45,527 bases of DNA from Novosphingobium sp. (lineage in GTDB: Bacteria > Pseudomonadota > Alphaproteobacteria > Sphingomonadales > Sphingomonadaceae). A program made the position numbers and the translations under genes. Position 1 is the stretch's first letter, and each line of letters starts with the position of its first letter. Below, piece after piece: positions 34,804 to 43,544 of this stretch. The notes beneath the pieces are model-generated. The model ran no database searches. It was not told the DNA's origin and worked only from the letters and a program-made list of their open reading frames with translations. The stretch is from assembly GCA_004211435.1 (NCBI GenBank), contig SECS01000029.1:1-45527 (forward strand), read 5' to 3'.

Positions 34804-35925
34804 CTACAACAGCGACAACTGCCCGTCCGGCCGCTCTTCCGGCACCTCCTTCTCGCCATCCATCGCCGAGAGCGTGAGCCCCATCAGCCGGATGGGTTGG
34901 GGCAGGGGCAGCACCTCGTCGAGCAGAGCGTGGCCGATCTGCGTGAACTCGCGGCGGTCGGCCACCGGCCGTGGTAGCGATTTGGCGCGCGTGTGGCTGG
35001 TGAAGTCCGAATGCTTGAGTTTGAGCGTCACGGTCCGTCCCTTGGCCTCGGCGCGCTCGATCCGTTCCCAGATGATCTCGATGATGTTGTCGAGCGCCTC
35101 GCGCAGCATCGGACCCGACGACAGGTCGCGGTCGAAGGTACGTTCGGCGCCGAGCGACTTGCGCGGCCGGTTGGCCTTGACCCGGCGCAGGTCGATGCCG
35201 CGCGCGGCGCGATAGAGATAGTCGGCAAAGGAGCCGAAGTTGGCGCGCAGGAAGGCGATGTCCTTGGCGGCGAGATCGGCGCCGGTCTCGATGCCCAGCT
35301 TGCTCATCTTCTCGGCACCGCGCGGGCCGACGCCGTGGAAGCGGCGCACGGGCAGGCCGGCGACGAAGTTCACGCCCTCGCCCGGGCGGATCACGCAGAT
35401 GCCGTCGGGCTTGTTCTGGTCGCTGGCGAGCTTGGCGAGGAACTTGTTGTACGAAACCCCCGCGCTGGCGGTCAGTCCGCCGGTCTCCTCACGAATGCGC
35501 GCGCGGATCAATTCGGCGATCCGCGTGGCCGAGCCGATCCCCTTGAGGTCGTCGGTCACGTCGAGATAAGCTTCGTCCAGCGACAGCGGTTCGACGTGGG
35601 GCGTATAGTCGTGGAAGATCGTTCGGATCTGCTGCGACACCGCGCGGTAGACGTCGAAGCGGGCCTTGCGGAAGATCAGGTTCGGGCAGAGCCGCGCTGC
35701 CGTGACCGAGGGCATGGCCGAACGCACGCCGAACCGACGCGCCTCGTAGCTCGCCGCCGCGACCACGCCGCGCGCGGCCGATCCGCCCACGGCTACCGGC
35801 TGGCCGCGCAGCGACGGATCATCGCGCTGCTCGCAGCTCGCGTAGAAGGCGTCCATGTCGACGTGGATGATCTTGCGCAGCCCCGGCGCGAGTTCATCAT
35901 CGTCTTGGTCGTCGTCGGCGCTCAT
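34804..35925 (-). CDS. dinB: DNA polymerase IV (Y-family, translesion)
   Basis: 373-residue error-prone polymerase. Palm motifs IIHVDMDAFYASCEQ and PLSLDEAYLDVTDDL carry the catalytic acidic residues. ASYEARRFGVRSAMPS is the finger region, LPVRRFHGVGPRGAEKM is the helix-hairpin-helix, and SLGAERTFDRDL starts the little finger. The C-terminal QLSLL matches the beta-clamp-binding peptide. An acidic N-terminal extension (SADDDQDDDELAPGL) precedes the fold. It is convergent with the NUDIX gene across the palindromic repeat. No LexA box was recognised upstream. Confidence 0.95.
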   Translation of the reverse strand: MSADDDQDDDELAPGLRKIIHVDMDAFYASCEQRDDPSLRGQPVAVGGSAARGVVAAASYEARRFGVRSAMPSVTAARLCPNLIFRKARFDVYRAVSQQIRTIFHDYTPHVEPLSLDEAYLDVTDDLKGIGSATRIAELIRARIREETGGLTASAGVSYNKFLAKLASDQNKPDGICVIRPGEGVNFVAGLPVRRFHGVGPRGAEKMSKLGIETGADLAAKDIAFLRANFGSFADYLYRAARGIDLRRVKANRPRKSLGAERTFDRDLSSGPMLREALDNIIEIIWERIERAEAKGRTVTLKLKHSDFTSHTRAKSLPRPVADRREFTQIGHALLDEVLPLPQPIRLMGLTLSAMDGEKEVPEERPDGQLSLL

Positions 35926-36017
35926 GGCGTCAAGGTAGCGATCATCGCTCCGCTCGCGAGGTTTTTTGCGGCGCTTGCCCTAGCCATTGCGCTCCCCATC
36001 CGCCACATAGCCCCGGC

Positions 36018-37259
36018 ATGTCCTCCCCCAGCACCCAACCTTTCGCCATGGGCGGACGCGAGTTCGTCGCGATGATGGCTTCGCTGCAGGCGCTGCAGGC
36101 GCTGGCGATCGACGCCATGCTGCCCGCACTCGGCGTGATGTCGCACGACCTCGGCGTCGACGGCTCGAACGAGCGTCAGCTGATCATCGGGATCTTCCTG
36201 ATCGCCTCGGGGCTCGGCTCGCTGTTCCCTGGTGCCTTGGCCGATCGGTTCGGGCGGCGCCCTGTGCTGTTCGTCTGCGTCGGCGGCTATGTGCTGTTCA
36301 GCCTTGCTGCGGCGCTGGCCCCCACGTTCGGCGCCCTGCTGGCCATGCGCGCCTGCGCCGGCGTGCTGTCCTCGGGCATGATCGTCGTCAGCTCGGCGAC
36401 GATCCGCGATCGCTTTTCGGGCGACAAGATGGCGCGCACCCAATCGCTGGTCAGCGTCGTCTTCATGATCGTGCCGATGGCCGCGCCGACGCTGGGCCTG
36501 GCCGTGCTCGAACTGTTCGGCAACTGGCGCTGGGTCTTCGGTATCATGGCCGGCCTCGGCGCCGCGGTCTTCGTCTGGGCTTGGCTGCGTCTGCCCGAGA
36601 CCTTGCATCCCGAATTCCGCCAGAAGATCGATGTGCGCGCGATCGCCGGCAACATGCGCATCGCCTTCACCACGCGTTCGGCCATCGGCTATGTCTTCGC
36701 GCTGGCGCTGATCCAGGGCGCGTTGTTCGGCTATATTAACTCCTCGCAGCAACTCGTTGCCGAGCACTTCGGCGCAGGCGACCTGTTCCCGCTGGTCTTC
36801 GGCGGCATGGCCATCGCCATGGCCATGGCCAACCTGACCAATTCGCGCATCGTCATGCGCTTCGGCGCGCGGCGGGTGTCCCACGCCGCGGTGATCGCCT
36901 ATATCATCCTCGGTGCGACCCAGCTATTCTTCGCCTCGGGGGAGGATGAGACAATCTGGCAGTTCATCCCGATCATGACCTTGAACCTTTGCGTGATGGG
37001 CTTCATCTCCGCGAACTTCTCAGCCATTGCGCTGCAGCCTTTCGCGCGGATCGCCGGTGCGGCCGCCTCGCTCCAGGTGTTCCTGCGCATGGTGATCGGT
37101 TCGGTGCTCGGCGCCTTGATCGGCCAGGCCTATGACGGATCGGCGCGCCCGCTGGCCGTGGCGCTGGTCGCTGCGGGCGTGGGCTGCCTGCTGCTGGTCA
37201 TGTTCAGCGAGCGCGGCAAGCTGTTCCGCCGCCTACACGGGCAGGTCGAGCAGGCTTGA
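36018..37259 (+). CDS. Bcr/CflA-type major-facilitator exporter
   Basis: 413-residue transporter with about 12 membrane helices (MMASLQALQALAIDAMLPALG opening helix 1; GALADRFGRRPVLF motif A; VPMAAPTLGLAVLELFGNWRWVF helix 5 region). This pattern is typical of Bcr/CflA drug-resistance transporters (DHA1 group). Its stop overlaps the start of glpD, so the two are probably co-transcribed. The substrate is unknown. Confidence 0.9.
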   Translation: MSSPSTQPFAMGGREFVAMMASLQALQALAIDAMLPALGVMSHDLGVDGSNERQLIIGIFLIASGLGSLFPGALADRFGRRPVLFVCVGGYVLFSLAAALAPTFGALLAMRACAGVLSSGMIVVSSATIRDRFSGDKMARTQSLVSVVFMIVPMAAPTLGLAVLELFGNWRWVFGIMAGLGAAVFVWAWLRLPETLHPEFRQKIDVRAIAGNMRIAFTTRSAIGYVFALALIQGALFGYINSSQQLVAEHFGAGDLFPLVFGGMAIAMAMANLTNSRIVMRFGARRVSHAAVIAYIILGATQLFFASGEDETIWQFIPIMTLNLCVMGFISANFSAIALQPFARIAGAAASLQVFLRMVIGSVLGALIGQAYDGSARPLAVALVAAGVGCLLLVMFSERGKLFRRLHGQVEQA

Positions 37260-38740
37260 TGCAGACCGTCTACGATCTCGCGGTAATCGGCGGCGGGGTC
37301 AACGGTGCGGGCATCGCGCGTGATGCCGCCGGGCGTGGGCTCAAGGTGCTGCTGCTCGAAGCGAACGACCTGGCCAGCGGCACGTCATCGGCCTCGACCA
37401 AGCTGATCCACGGCGGCCTGCGCTATCTCGAGCACCGCGAGTTCGGCCTGGTGCGCGAGGCGCTGGCCGAGCGCGAGGCGTTGTGGAAGATCGCGCCGCA
37501 CATCATCCACCCGATGCGCTTCGTCCTGCCCTATGTCGAAGGCCTGCGGCCCAAGTGGCTGCTGCGGTTAGGGCTGTTCCTTTACGACCACATCGGCGGT
37601 CGCAGGAAGCTGCCGACGACGCGGACGATCGATCTGCACCGTCATCCGGCCGGGGGGCCGCTCAAGGCCGGTTTCGCCACGGGTTTCGAATATTCGGACG
37701 GCTGGGTCGACGACGCGCGGCTGGTCGTGCTCAACGCGCTCGACGCCTACGAGCACGAGGCCGAGGTGCTGACCGGCGTTCCGGTTCTCGCCGCCTTCCG
37801 CGAGGAGAACGGCTGGGATCTCAAGACCCAGGTCGGCCACTTCCACGCCCGCGCCCTCGTCAACGCCGGCGGTCCGGCCGTGCTAGACGTGCTGCGGCTG
37901 GCGGGCGAGCGGCCCGACTATGCGATGCGGCTCGTGCGCGGATCGCACATCGTCGTGCCGGCGCTGTTCGACCACCCTTATGCCTATTTCTTCCAGCTGC
38001 CCGACGGGCGCATCTTCTTCGCGATCCCCTATGAGCGCGACTTCACCCTGATCGGCACCACCGACGCCGATCATGCCGGGCCGCTCGACGCGATCAAGGC
38101 GAGCGCCGAGGAGATCGACTACCTTTGCGAGGGCGTGAACCGCTATTTCATGCAGAAGATCGCGCCGGCCGACGTCGTCTGGTCCTATTCGGGGGTGCGG
38201 CCGCTGATCAACGATGGCTCGCGCAAGCCCGAGGCGGCAACGCGCGGCTATCGGCTCGAGCTGTCGGATTCGGAGGAAGGCGCGCCGCTGCTCAGCGTCT
38301 ACGGCGGCAAGATCACCACCTATCGGCATCTGGCGGAAGAGGCGGTCGACCGGCTGTCGCAGCGCATGGGCGGATTTCCGGGCCGTGCCTGGACGAAGAC
38401 CGCGCCGCTGCCCGGCGGCGACTTCACGATCAAGGGGCTGCCCAAGCTCAAGGCTGGGCTCGCCGCGGCCTATCCGTTTCTGGCCGAGGAGGACGTGGAT
38501 CGCGTGGCCCGCGCCTATGGCACGCGCGCGGCGCGATGGCTGGGAGAGGCGAAGAGCTGGGAGGACCTGGGCCAGATCTTCGGCGCAGGCCTCAGCGCGG
38601 CCGAAGTCGAATACATGCGCCACGTCGAATTCGCGAGCACCGCGGAAGACGTGCTCTGGCGGCGCTCGAAGCTGGGCCTAAGACTGAACGGCAAGGAGAA
38701 GAACGCGCTCGAGGACTATATCCTGGCGCACCCGCACTGA
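37259..38740 (+). CDS. glpD: Glycerol-3-phosphate dehydrogenase (FAD, aerobic)
   Basis: 493-residue membrane-associated flavoprotein oxidising glycerol-3-phosphate to dihydroxyacetone phosphate and passing electrons to quinone. The ATG at 37259 is preferred over the TTG one codon earlier. YDLAVIGGGVNGAGIARDAAGRG is the FAD site; SGTSSASTKLIHGGLRYLEHREFGLVREAL, IFFAIPYERDFTLIGTTDADH and VWSYSGVRPL are GlpD signatures. The C-terminal helical domain ends VLWRRSKLGLRLNGKEK. No glpK or glpF is adjacent. Confidence 0.95.
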   Translation: MQTVYDLAVIGGGVNGAGIARDAAGRGLKVLLLEANDLASGTSSASTKLIHGGLRYLEHREFGLVREALAEREALWKIAPHIIHPMRFVLPYVEGLRPKWLLRLGLFLYDHIGGRRKLPTTRTIDLHRHPAGGPLKAGFATGFEYSDGWVDDARLVVLNALDAYEHEAEVLTGVPVLAAFREENGWDLKTQVGHFHARALVNAGGPAVLDVLRLAGERPDYAMRLVRGSHIVVPALFDHPYAYFFQLPDGRIFFAIPYERDFTLIGTTDADHAGPLDAIKASAEEIDYLCEGVNRYFMQKIAPADVVWSYSGVRPLINDGSRKPEAATRGYRLELSDSEEGAPLLSVYGGKITTYRHLAEEAVDRLSQRMGGFPGRAWTKTAPLPGGDFTIKGLPKLKAGLAAAYPFLAEEDVDRVARAYGTRAARWLGEAKSWEDLGQIFGAGLSAAEVEYMRHVEFASTAEDVLWRRSKLGLRLNGKEKNALEDYILAHPH

Positions 38741-38748
38741 GGTCAGTG
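38735..38748. repeat. Inverted repeat containing both convergent stop codons
   Basis: CACTGA-GG-TCAGTG: the left arm ends glpD (His-stop) and the right arm, read on the other strand, ends the hypothetical gene (also His-stop). A 6-bp stem with a 2-base centre is too short for a terminator hairpin. The symmetry is noteworthy but may be chance. Confidence 0.5.
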
Positions 38749-39114
38749 GACCTTGGCGGCTTCCTTGGTGTCGATGATCTCCAGCGTCGCGCCGAATTCA
38801 TCGAGCCCGTGGACCGCGCGCAGTTCGAGCTTGAAGTCGCGGACCTGGGCGACGGTCTTGAGGTGATCGATCGGATAGCGCGCGACGATGAACTCGTCGG
38901 CGAAATCGACCACATAGAGGCAGCGGCCGCTGGTCGCGTCGCGCAGCTTGCTCACGTTGAAGCCGTCCGCCGGATACCAGGCGCCCTTGTTCCAGCTCGT
39001 GATCGATTTCTGGCAATAGCGGCACTCGGCCGACAACGAGCCATCGGACTCCTTGTACTTCCGACCGGCGGGAACGTGCGTGCGAGTGTACCAGCATTGG
39101 GCGAGAGCGGGCAT
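38743..39114 (-). CDS. Conserved hypothetical protein with a C-x2-C pair
   Basis: 123-residue soluble protein, function not recognised. The N-terminal part holds a Cys pair (SAECRYCQKSITSW) and two further Cys (ALAQCWYTRTH, TSGRCLYVVDF). This leaves room for a metal site, though spacing is not that of a classic zinc ribbon. The C-terminal half is a predicted alpha/beta region (EFIVARYPIDHLKTV, VRDFKLELRAVHGLDE). It ends two bases from the glpD stop in a perfect inverted repeat. Good codon composition supports it as a real gene. Confidence 0.75.
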   Translation of the reverse strand: MPALAQCWYTRTHVPAGRKYKESDGSLSAECRYCQKSITSWNKGAWYPADGFNVSKLRDATSGRCLYVVDFADEFIVARYPIDHLKTVAQVRDFKLELRAVHGLDEFGATLEIIDTKEAAKVH

Positions 39115-39233
39115 AGGTGCGAACCTGTAGCTAAGTGGTCATATCCCTGTCGCAACCGCATCCCCCATGCAGCGATTGCTTCAAGCCCTAGAACGGTCGC
39201 GGTTCGGATTTGTTAAGGGGCGCGGTCGCGCGG

Positions 39234-40175
39234 TTAACCAAATGTCGTAAGCGCTGCGAGCTCGCGTCGCGAGAGTGCCGGTTTTCCGCCATTCCTTGCC
39301 GGCAGGAGCGCCTCGGCGAAGCCGCGCAGGACGAAGCCGAGCTTGGCCGCGGACGAAGTCGTGATGCGCGCGTCGAAGGCCGTTTCGCCCCGGCGCAAGG
39401 CTTCGCGGAGGATCGCGCCATAGATTCCCGCGGCCGCGAGCACGGCCCAGCGCTGGCGGAACCCGAGCCGTTGCGCGCCGATCCGGGCCGAGGCCGCGTA
39501 GCGCGTTTCGAGGGCGCCGATGCGCTGGATGATGCCCGCCAGGGTGGGGCGATGGCGACGATCCATTAACGTCTCGGGCGCGATTCCGGCCTCGTCGAGC
39601 CAGTCGGCGGGCAGGTAGCAGCGCCCGGCCGCATGGTCCTCGGCAACGTCGCGCGCGATGTTCGCGAGCTGGAAGGCGAGGCCGAGGTCGCAGGCCCGGT
39701 CGAGCGTGTCCTCGTCGCTCGCGGGCACGCCCATGACCGCGGCCATCATCACCCCGACCGCGCCGGCGACGTGGTAGCAGTAGCGCAGCATGTCGGCCTC
39801 GGTCTGGGGACGCCAGCCCGCCGCGTCGAGCGCAAAGCCGGCGATCACGTCCTGCGCCATGGCCTGTGTCAGATCGCATTCGCGCGAAAGCTGGCCGAGG
39901 GCGTCGAAGGCCGGATCGCCGGTGGGCTCGCCGACGAAGGCCATGTGGGTCAGTCGCTGGATCGTCGCGAGCCGTTCGGCTGCGCCGGCCTGGTCGCCCA
40001 ATTCGCCGCCGTGGTCCTGGGCATCGGCGAGGTCGTCGCAGGCGCGGCACCAGGCGTAGAGCAGCCAGACGCGCTCCCGCGTTGTGCGGTCGAACAGGCG
40101 GCTGGCGGCGGCGAAGCTCTTCGAACCGCGCGCGATCGACTGCTCGGCGTGGGCAAGGAGTTCGCTACGCTCCAT
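39234..40175 (-). CDS. crtB: Phytoene synthase
   Basis: 313-residue trans-isoprenyl-diphosphate synthase joining two geranylgeranyl diphosphates into phytoene. The first Asp-rich motif is CDDLAD (46-51) and the second is NIARDVAED (172-180). GRCYLPADWL, following the second motif, is a phytoene-synthase signature. It is the last gene of the minus-strand crtY-crtI-LOG-crtB operon, starting 12 bp after the LOG-family gene. Length is normal. Confidence 0.94.
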   Translation of the reverse strand: MERSELLAHAEQSIARGSKSFAAASRLFDRTTRERVWLLYAWCRACDDLADAQDHGGELGDQAGAAERLATIQRLTHMAFVGEPTGDPAFDALGQLSRECDLTQAMAQDVIAGFALDAAGWRPQTEADMLRYCYHVAGAVGVMMAAVMGVPASDEDTLDRACDLGLAFQLANIARDVAEDHAAGRCYLPADWLDEAGIAPETLMDRRHRPTLAGIIQRIGALETRYAASARIGAQRLGFRQRWAVLAAAGIYGAILREALRRGETAFDARITTSSAAKLGFVLRGFAEALLPARNGGKPALSRRELAALTTFG

Positions 40176-40187
40176 GATGCAAGCGGC

Positions 40188-40769
40188 TCACAGCTCGCTC
40201 GCCTTCATCGAGAAGATCGCCTGGACGGGTTCGTGCGCGGCCATGCGCTGGAGCAACAGGTCGAGCTCGGGCTCGGCCAGGATGATGCCCTGGTGCATCG
40301 GACGGACGAAGCCGACCTCGGCCATATGGCGGTTGAAGGCGAGCAGGTGGTCGTAAAAGCCGAAGGCATTGAGCACGCCGACGGGTTTTGCGTGATAGCC
40401 GAGCTGCGCCCAGGACACGGCCTCCCACAGCTCGTCCATCGTGCCGACGCCGCCGGGGATCGTCAGAAAGCCGTCCGAGAGCTCGGTGAAGGCCAGCTTG
40501 CGCGAATGCATGCCGTCGACGACGCGCAGCTCGGTGCAGTCGGTGTTGGCCACTTCGGCGCCGGCCAGCGCTTGCGGGATCACGCCGATCACCTCGCCGC
40601 CGGCCTGGAGCGCGCCCGATGCAACTGCGCCCATCAGCCCGAGGCGGCCGCCGCCATAGACCACGCCGATGCCACGCTCGGCCAGGGTCCGGCCGACATC
40701 GCGCGCGAGTTCGACATAGCGCGGATCGGCGGGGGTGGCCGAACCGCAGTAGACCGCGAGGCGCTTCAT
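40188..40769 (-). CDS. LOG-family protein (TIGR00730; cytokinin-riboside phosphohydrolase-like)
   Basis: 193-residue Rossmann-fold protein with the LOG hallmarks MHSRK (87-91) and PGGVGTMDE (105-113), plus VYGGGRLGLMGAVA. LOG enzymes cleave nucleoside 5'-monophosphates to free base and ribose phosphate; they were formerly misannotated as lysine decarboxylases. Its start overlaps the crtI stop by ATGA and it runs straight into crtB. It is thus fully embedded in the carotenoid operon, although no carotenoid role is established for the family. Confidence 0.92.
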   Translation of the reverse strand: MKRLAVYCGSATPADPRYVELARDVGRTLAERGIGVVYGGGRLGLMGAVASGALQAGGEVIGVIPQALAGAEVANTDCTELRVVDGMHSRKLAFTELSDGFLTIPGGVGTMDELWEAVSWAQLGYHAKPVGVLNAFGFYDHLLAFNRHMAEVGFVRPMHQGIILAEPELDLLLQRMAAHEPVQAIFSMKASEL

Positions 40770-42244
40770 TTCAGGTCCTCCACCATCAGCCGGGCGGTCG
40801 CCTTGGCGCTGCCCACCACGCCCGGAATCCCCGCGCCCGGGTGCGTGCCCGCGCCGACGAGGTACATGTTCTTGATCTTGTCGTCGCGGTTGTGGCCGCG
40901 GAACCAGGCGCTCTGAGTCAGGATCGGCTCGAGGCTGAAGGCGCTGCCCTGGTAGGCGTTGAGGTCGAGCGCGAAGTCGCGCGGCGCATAGTGGAACTTG
41001 GTGACGATGCGGTCGTGGATGTCGGGGATCAGCCGGCGGCCGACCTCGTCGAGCACGCGCTTTTCGATCATCGGACCGACCGTATCCCAGTCGATCGGCA
41101 GCTTGCCCTGGTTGGCGACGGGGATCAGCGCGTAGAAGGTGCTCTTGCCCGGCGGCGCCAGCGAGGGGTCGGTCACGGTCGGGTGGTGCAGGTAGATCGA
41201 GAAGTCCTGCGGCAACACGCCGTGATCGAAGATGTCCTCGAGCAGGCCCTTGTAACGCGGGCCGAACAGGATCGTGTGGTGCGGGATCCCCGGCCAGGTA
41301 CCCTCGACGCCGAAGTGGACGACGAAGAGGCTAGGGCTGAAGCGCTTGGTCGCGAGCTTGCGCGCCATCTGCGGCCCGCGCGCGGTGCCCGACAGGAGAT
41401 CGCGGTAGGTGTGCATGATGTCGGCGTTGGAGGCGACCGCGTCGAAGCGCTCGCGCCAGCCCGAGCAGGTCTCGACCTCGGTTGCGCGGTCGCCCAGGGT
41501 GTGGACGTGGAGTACGGGATCGTGGAGCCGCAACACGCCGCCGAGCCGTTCGAAATGCTTGACCATCGCGGCGATCAGCTTGTTGGTGCCGCCGCGAGCC
41601 CACCAGACGCCGCCATCCTTCTCGAGCTTGTGGATCAGCGCATAGATCGAGCTCGTGGTCATCGGATTGCCGCCGACGAGCAGGGTGTGGAACGAGAAGG
41701 CCTCGCGCAGCTTCTCGTGCTTGATGTAGCTCGAGACCATCGAATAGACCGAGCGCCAGGCCTGGTGCTTGAGCATGGCCGGCGCGGCGCGCAGCATCGC
41801 GGTGAAATCGAGGAATGGCACCGAGCCGAGCCGGAGATAGCCTTCCTCGTAGACCGCTGCCGAATATTCGAGGAACTCGGCATAGCCGGCGAGATCCTCG
41901 GGCGAGAGCTTGGCGATCTCCTTGTTGAGCGCGGCATCGTCGTTCGAATAGTCGAAGTTGACGCCGTCGGGCCAGTTGAGCCGGTAGAACGGCGTGACCG
42001 GCATCAATTCGATGTCCTCGGCCATGTCGCGGCCCGAGAGCTGCCAGAGCTCGCGCAGGCAGGCAGGATCGGTGATGACGGTGGGGCCCGCGTCGAACGT
42101 GAAGCCTTCGCGCTCCCAGACGTAGGCGCGGCCGCCGGGCTTGTCGCGCGCCTCGACCACCGTGGTCTCGATACCCGAGGACTGAAGCCGGATGGCCAGC
42201 GCAAGACCGCCGAAACCGGCACCGATGATGCAGGCGCGTTTCAT
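40766..42244 (-). CDS. crtI: Phytoene desaturase
   Basis: 492-residue FAD-dependent desaturase/isomerase converting phytoene to lycopene. The start at 42244 opens the dinucleotide-binding motif (ACIIGAGFGGLALAIRLQ). EARDKPGGRAYVWEREGFTFDAGPTVITDP follows, and the C-terminal bacterial carotenoid-desaturase signature is visible in GAGTHPGAGIPGVVGSAK. A much longer upstream open frame overlaps crtY and is spurious. It overlaps crtY and the LOG gene by 4 bp each, so the operon is translationally coupled. Confidence 0.95.
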   Translation of the reverse strand: MKRACIIGAGFGGLALAIRLQSSGIETTVVEARDKPGGRAYVWEREGFTFDAGPTVITDPACLRELWQLSGRDMAEDIELMPVTPFYRLNWPDGVNFDYSNDDAALNKEIAKLSPEDLAGYAEFLEYSAAVYEEGYLRLGSVPFLDFTAMLRAAPAMLKHQAWRSVYSMVSSYIKHEKLREAFSFHTLLVGGNPMTTSSIYALIHKLEKDGGVWWARGGTNKLIAAMVKHFERLGGVLRLHDPVLHVHTLGDRATEVETCSGWRERFDAVASNADIMHTYRDLLSGTARGPQMARKLATKRFSPSLFVVHFGVEGTWPGIPHHTILFGPRYKGLLEDIFDHGVLPQDFSIYLHHPTVTDPSLAPPGKSTFYALIPVANQGKLPIDWDTVGPMIEKRVLDEVGRRLIPDIHDRIVTKFHYAPRDFALDLNAYQGSAFSLEPILTQSAWFRGHNRDDKIKNMYLVGAGTHPGAGIPGVVGSAKATARLMVEDLK

Positions 42245-43443
42245 GCGGCGGCTCCCCGATCCGTCAAGGCCAGGTCGGCCAGGGGACGACCGCCGCCGGT
42301 CAGCGCGGCCAGCGCGGCGAAAACCGGCACAGGCGGTTTGCCCGCGAGGATGCGGACCATGTCGATGGGGGTGGAGCGGCCGGCGTAGAAGCGCTCGATC
42401 AGCGGCTGGGGCAGGCGATAGAAGCGTTCCAGCATGCGAAAGCGGTTTTGCGGCTCGCCGGCACCAAACAGCATTCGCGATAGCATCCGGTAAAAACTCC
42501 CCTGCCGCCAATGCGTCCAGGCATGGTCATAGCTTGCCGAAGCGAGCGCCGCACCCGAAACCTGCGGCAGCCCCGCAATATGAAACGCGAAGCGCACGGC
42601 ATCGGGCAGCGAATAAGAGGTCAGCGGGTGGACCAGCGCGGCGCGGACACCGGCGCGCGCAGGGTTTCGGGCCGGGTCGGGCCAGAAGCGGGTGAAGTCG
42701 CCGCGGGCGATCACGGGCAGTACGCCGCGATCGTCGCGCAGGACTTCGGCGATCGTCCAGCCGCGCGCGGCGACATAGGCGTGAAGCGCGGCGACCATGC
42801 GGGCGACGTCGAGCTTGGGGTCATCGGTATAATAGGTGTCCTCGACGAAAAGATCGGTTTCGGAAAAGGGTAGCAGATAGACGAAGCGATAGCCGTCGGT
42901 CTGTTCGACGCAGGCGTCCATGACGATCGGCCGGGTCAGGCCGTGGGGACGATCGAGCCGCAGGAGCTGGCCGAAGAAGCGCTGCCAGCCGCCGGCCATA
43001 TGCGGAAGGCCGGAAGCGCCACGTGCGTCGATTACGCCGCCCGCGTTCAGGCTCCGTCCGTCCGATAGCCGCACGAAGTCCTGTCCGGCCTCGACCACTT
43101 CGGTATTCGCGAGAAGGCTCGCCACCGGCAGCGCGTCGCGCAGCGCGCGGTCGAGATTCTCGCTGACGATGCTGCGATAGCCGCTGTCGAGCTGGCGCGT
43201 ATGACCGGGAAAGCGCACCTCGTATCCGTCCCAGCGCGCCGCGACGAGCGGATCGACCAGCCAGGCATGATCTTGTGCGACATCGCTGGCGAAGAACGAC
43301 CAGACGTGCTCGCCGCCGAAGCGCGCGCCGCGTTCGATCACGATGACTCGCAGCTCGGGGCGAAGCCGAGCCAGTGCCAGGGCGATCAGTCCCCCGGCGA
43401 GGCCTCCGCCAAGGATGGCGATGTCACAGTCACGCTCGCTCAT
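42241..43443 (-). CDS. crtY: Lycopene beta-cyclase
   Basis: 400-residue flavoprotein cyclising lycopene ends to beta-rings, giving beta-carotene. The N-terminal DIAILGGGLAGGLIALALAR binds the nucleotide. The CrtY motifs FGGEHVWSFFASD, VIDARGA, FVYLLPFSETDLFVEDTYY and LVHPLTSYSLPDAVRFA are present. It is first in the operon. A strong hairpin lies 17 bases before its start and no clear Shine-Dalgarno is visible in the short gap. Confidence 0.95.
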   Translation of the reverse strand: MSERDCDIAILGGGLAGGLIALALARLRPELRVIVIERGARFGGEHVWSFFASDVAQDHAWLVDPLVAARWDGYEVRFPGHTRQLDSGYRSIVSENLDRALRDALPVASLLANTEVVEAGQDFVRLSDGRSLNAGGVIDARGASGLPHMAGGWQRFFGQLLRLDRPHGLTRPIVMDACVEQTDGYRFVYLLPFSETDLFVEDTYYTDDPKLDVARMVAALHAYVAARGWTIAEVLRDDRGVLPVIARGDFTRFWPDPARNPARAGVRAALVHPLTSYSLPDAVRFAFHIAGLPQVSGAALASASYDHAWTHWRQGSFYRMLSRMLFGAGEPQNRFRMLERFYRLPQPLIERFYAGRSTPIDMVRILAGKPPVPVFAALAALTGGGRPLADLALTDRGAAA

Positions 43444-43460
43444 CGCGGCAAGCGTTTAAA

Positions 43461-43491
43461 GCAAGGGCGGCCTTGCGCAAGCCGCCCTTGC
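43461..43491 (-). terminator. Strong hairpin between the secreted-protein gene and crtY
   Basis: An 11-bp perfect stem GCAAGGGCGGC (43461-43471) / GCCGCCCTTGC (43481-43491) with a 9-base loop. In the minus direction it is followed by only TTT. It most likely ends the upstream gene (43545-44024), but it lies inside what would be the crtY leader if transcription comes from further upstream. Confidence 0.65.
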
Positions 43492-43544
43492 AATCACGGA
43501 GTGGCTATGAGGACCTTCGCAGGAGCAAGCCTTCGGAATTTGCC

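Noticed and set aside
39128..39155. Possible promoter (TTGCGA, 16 bp, TAGCTA) for the hypothetical gene at 38743-39114
   Set aside because: It would leave a leader of only about seven bases and the hexamers are poor matches, so it was not listed as a feature.
40619..42388. 589-codon plus-strand frame opposite crtI
   Set aside because: Antisense shadow of phytoene desaturase; no recognisable domain.
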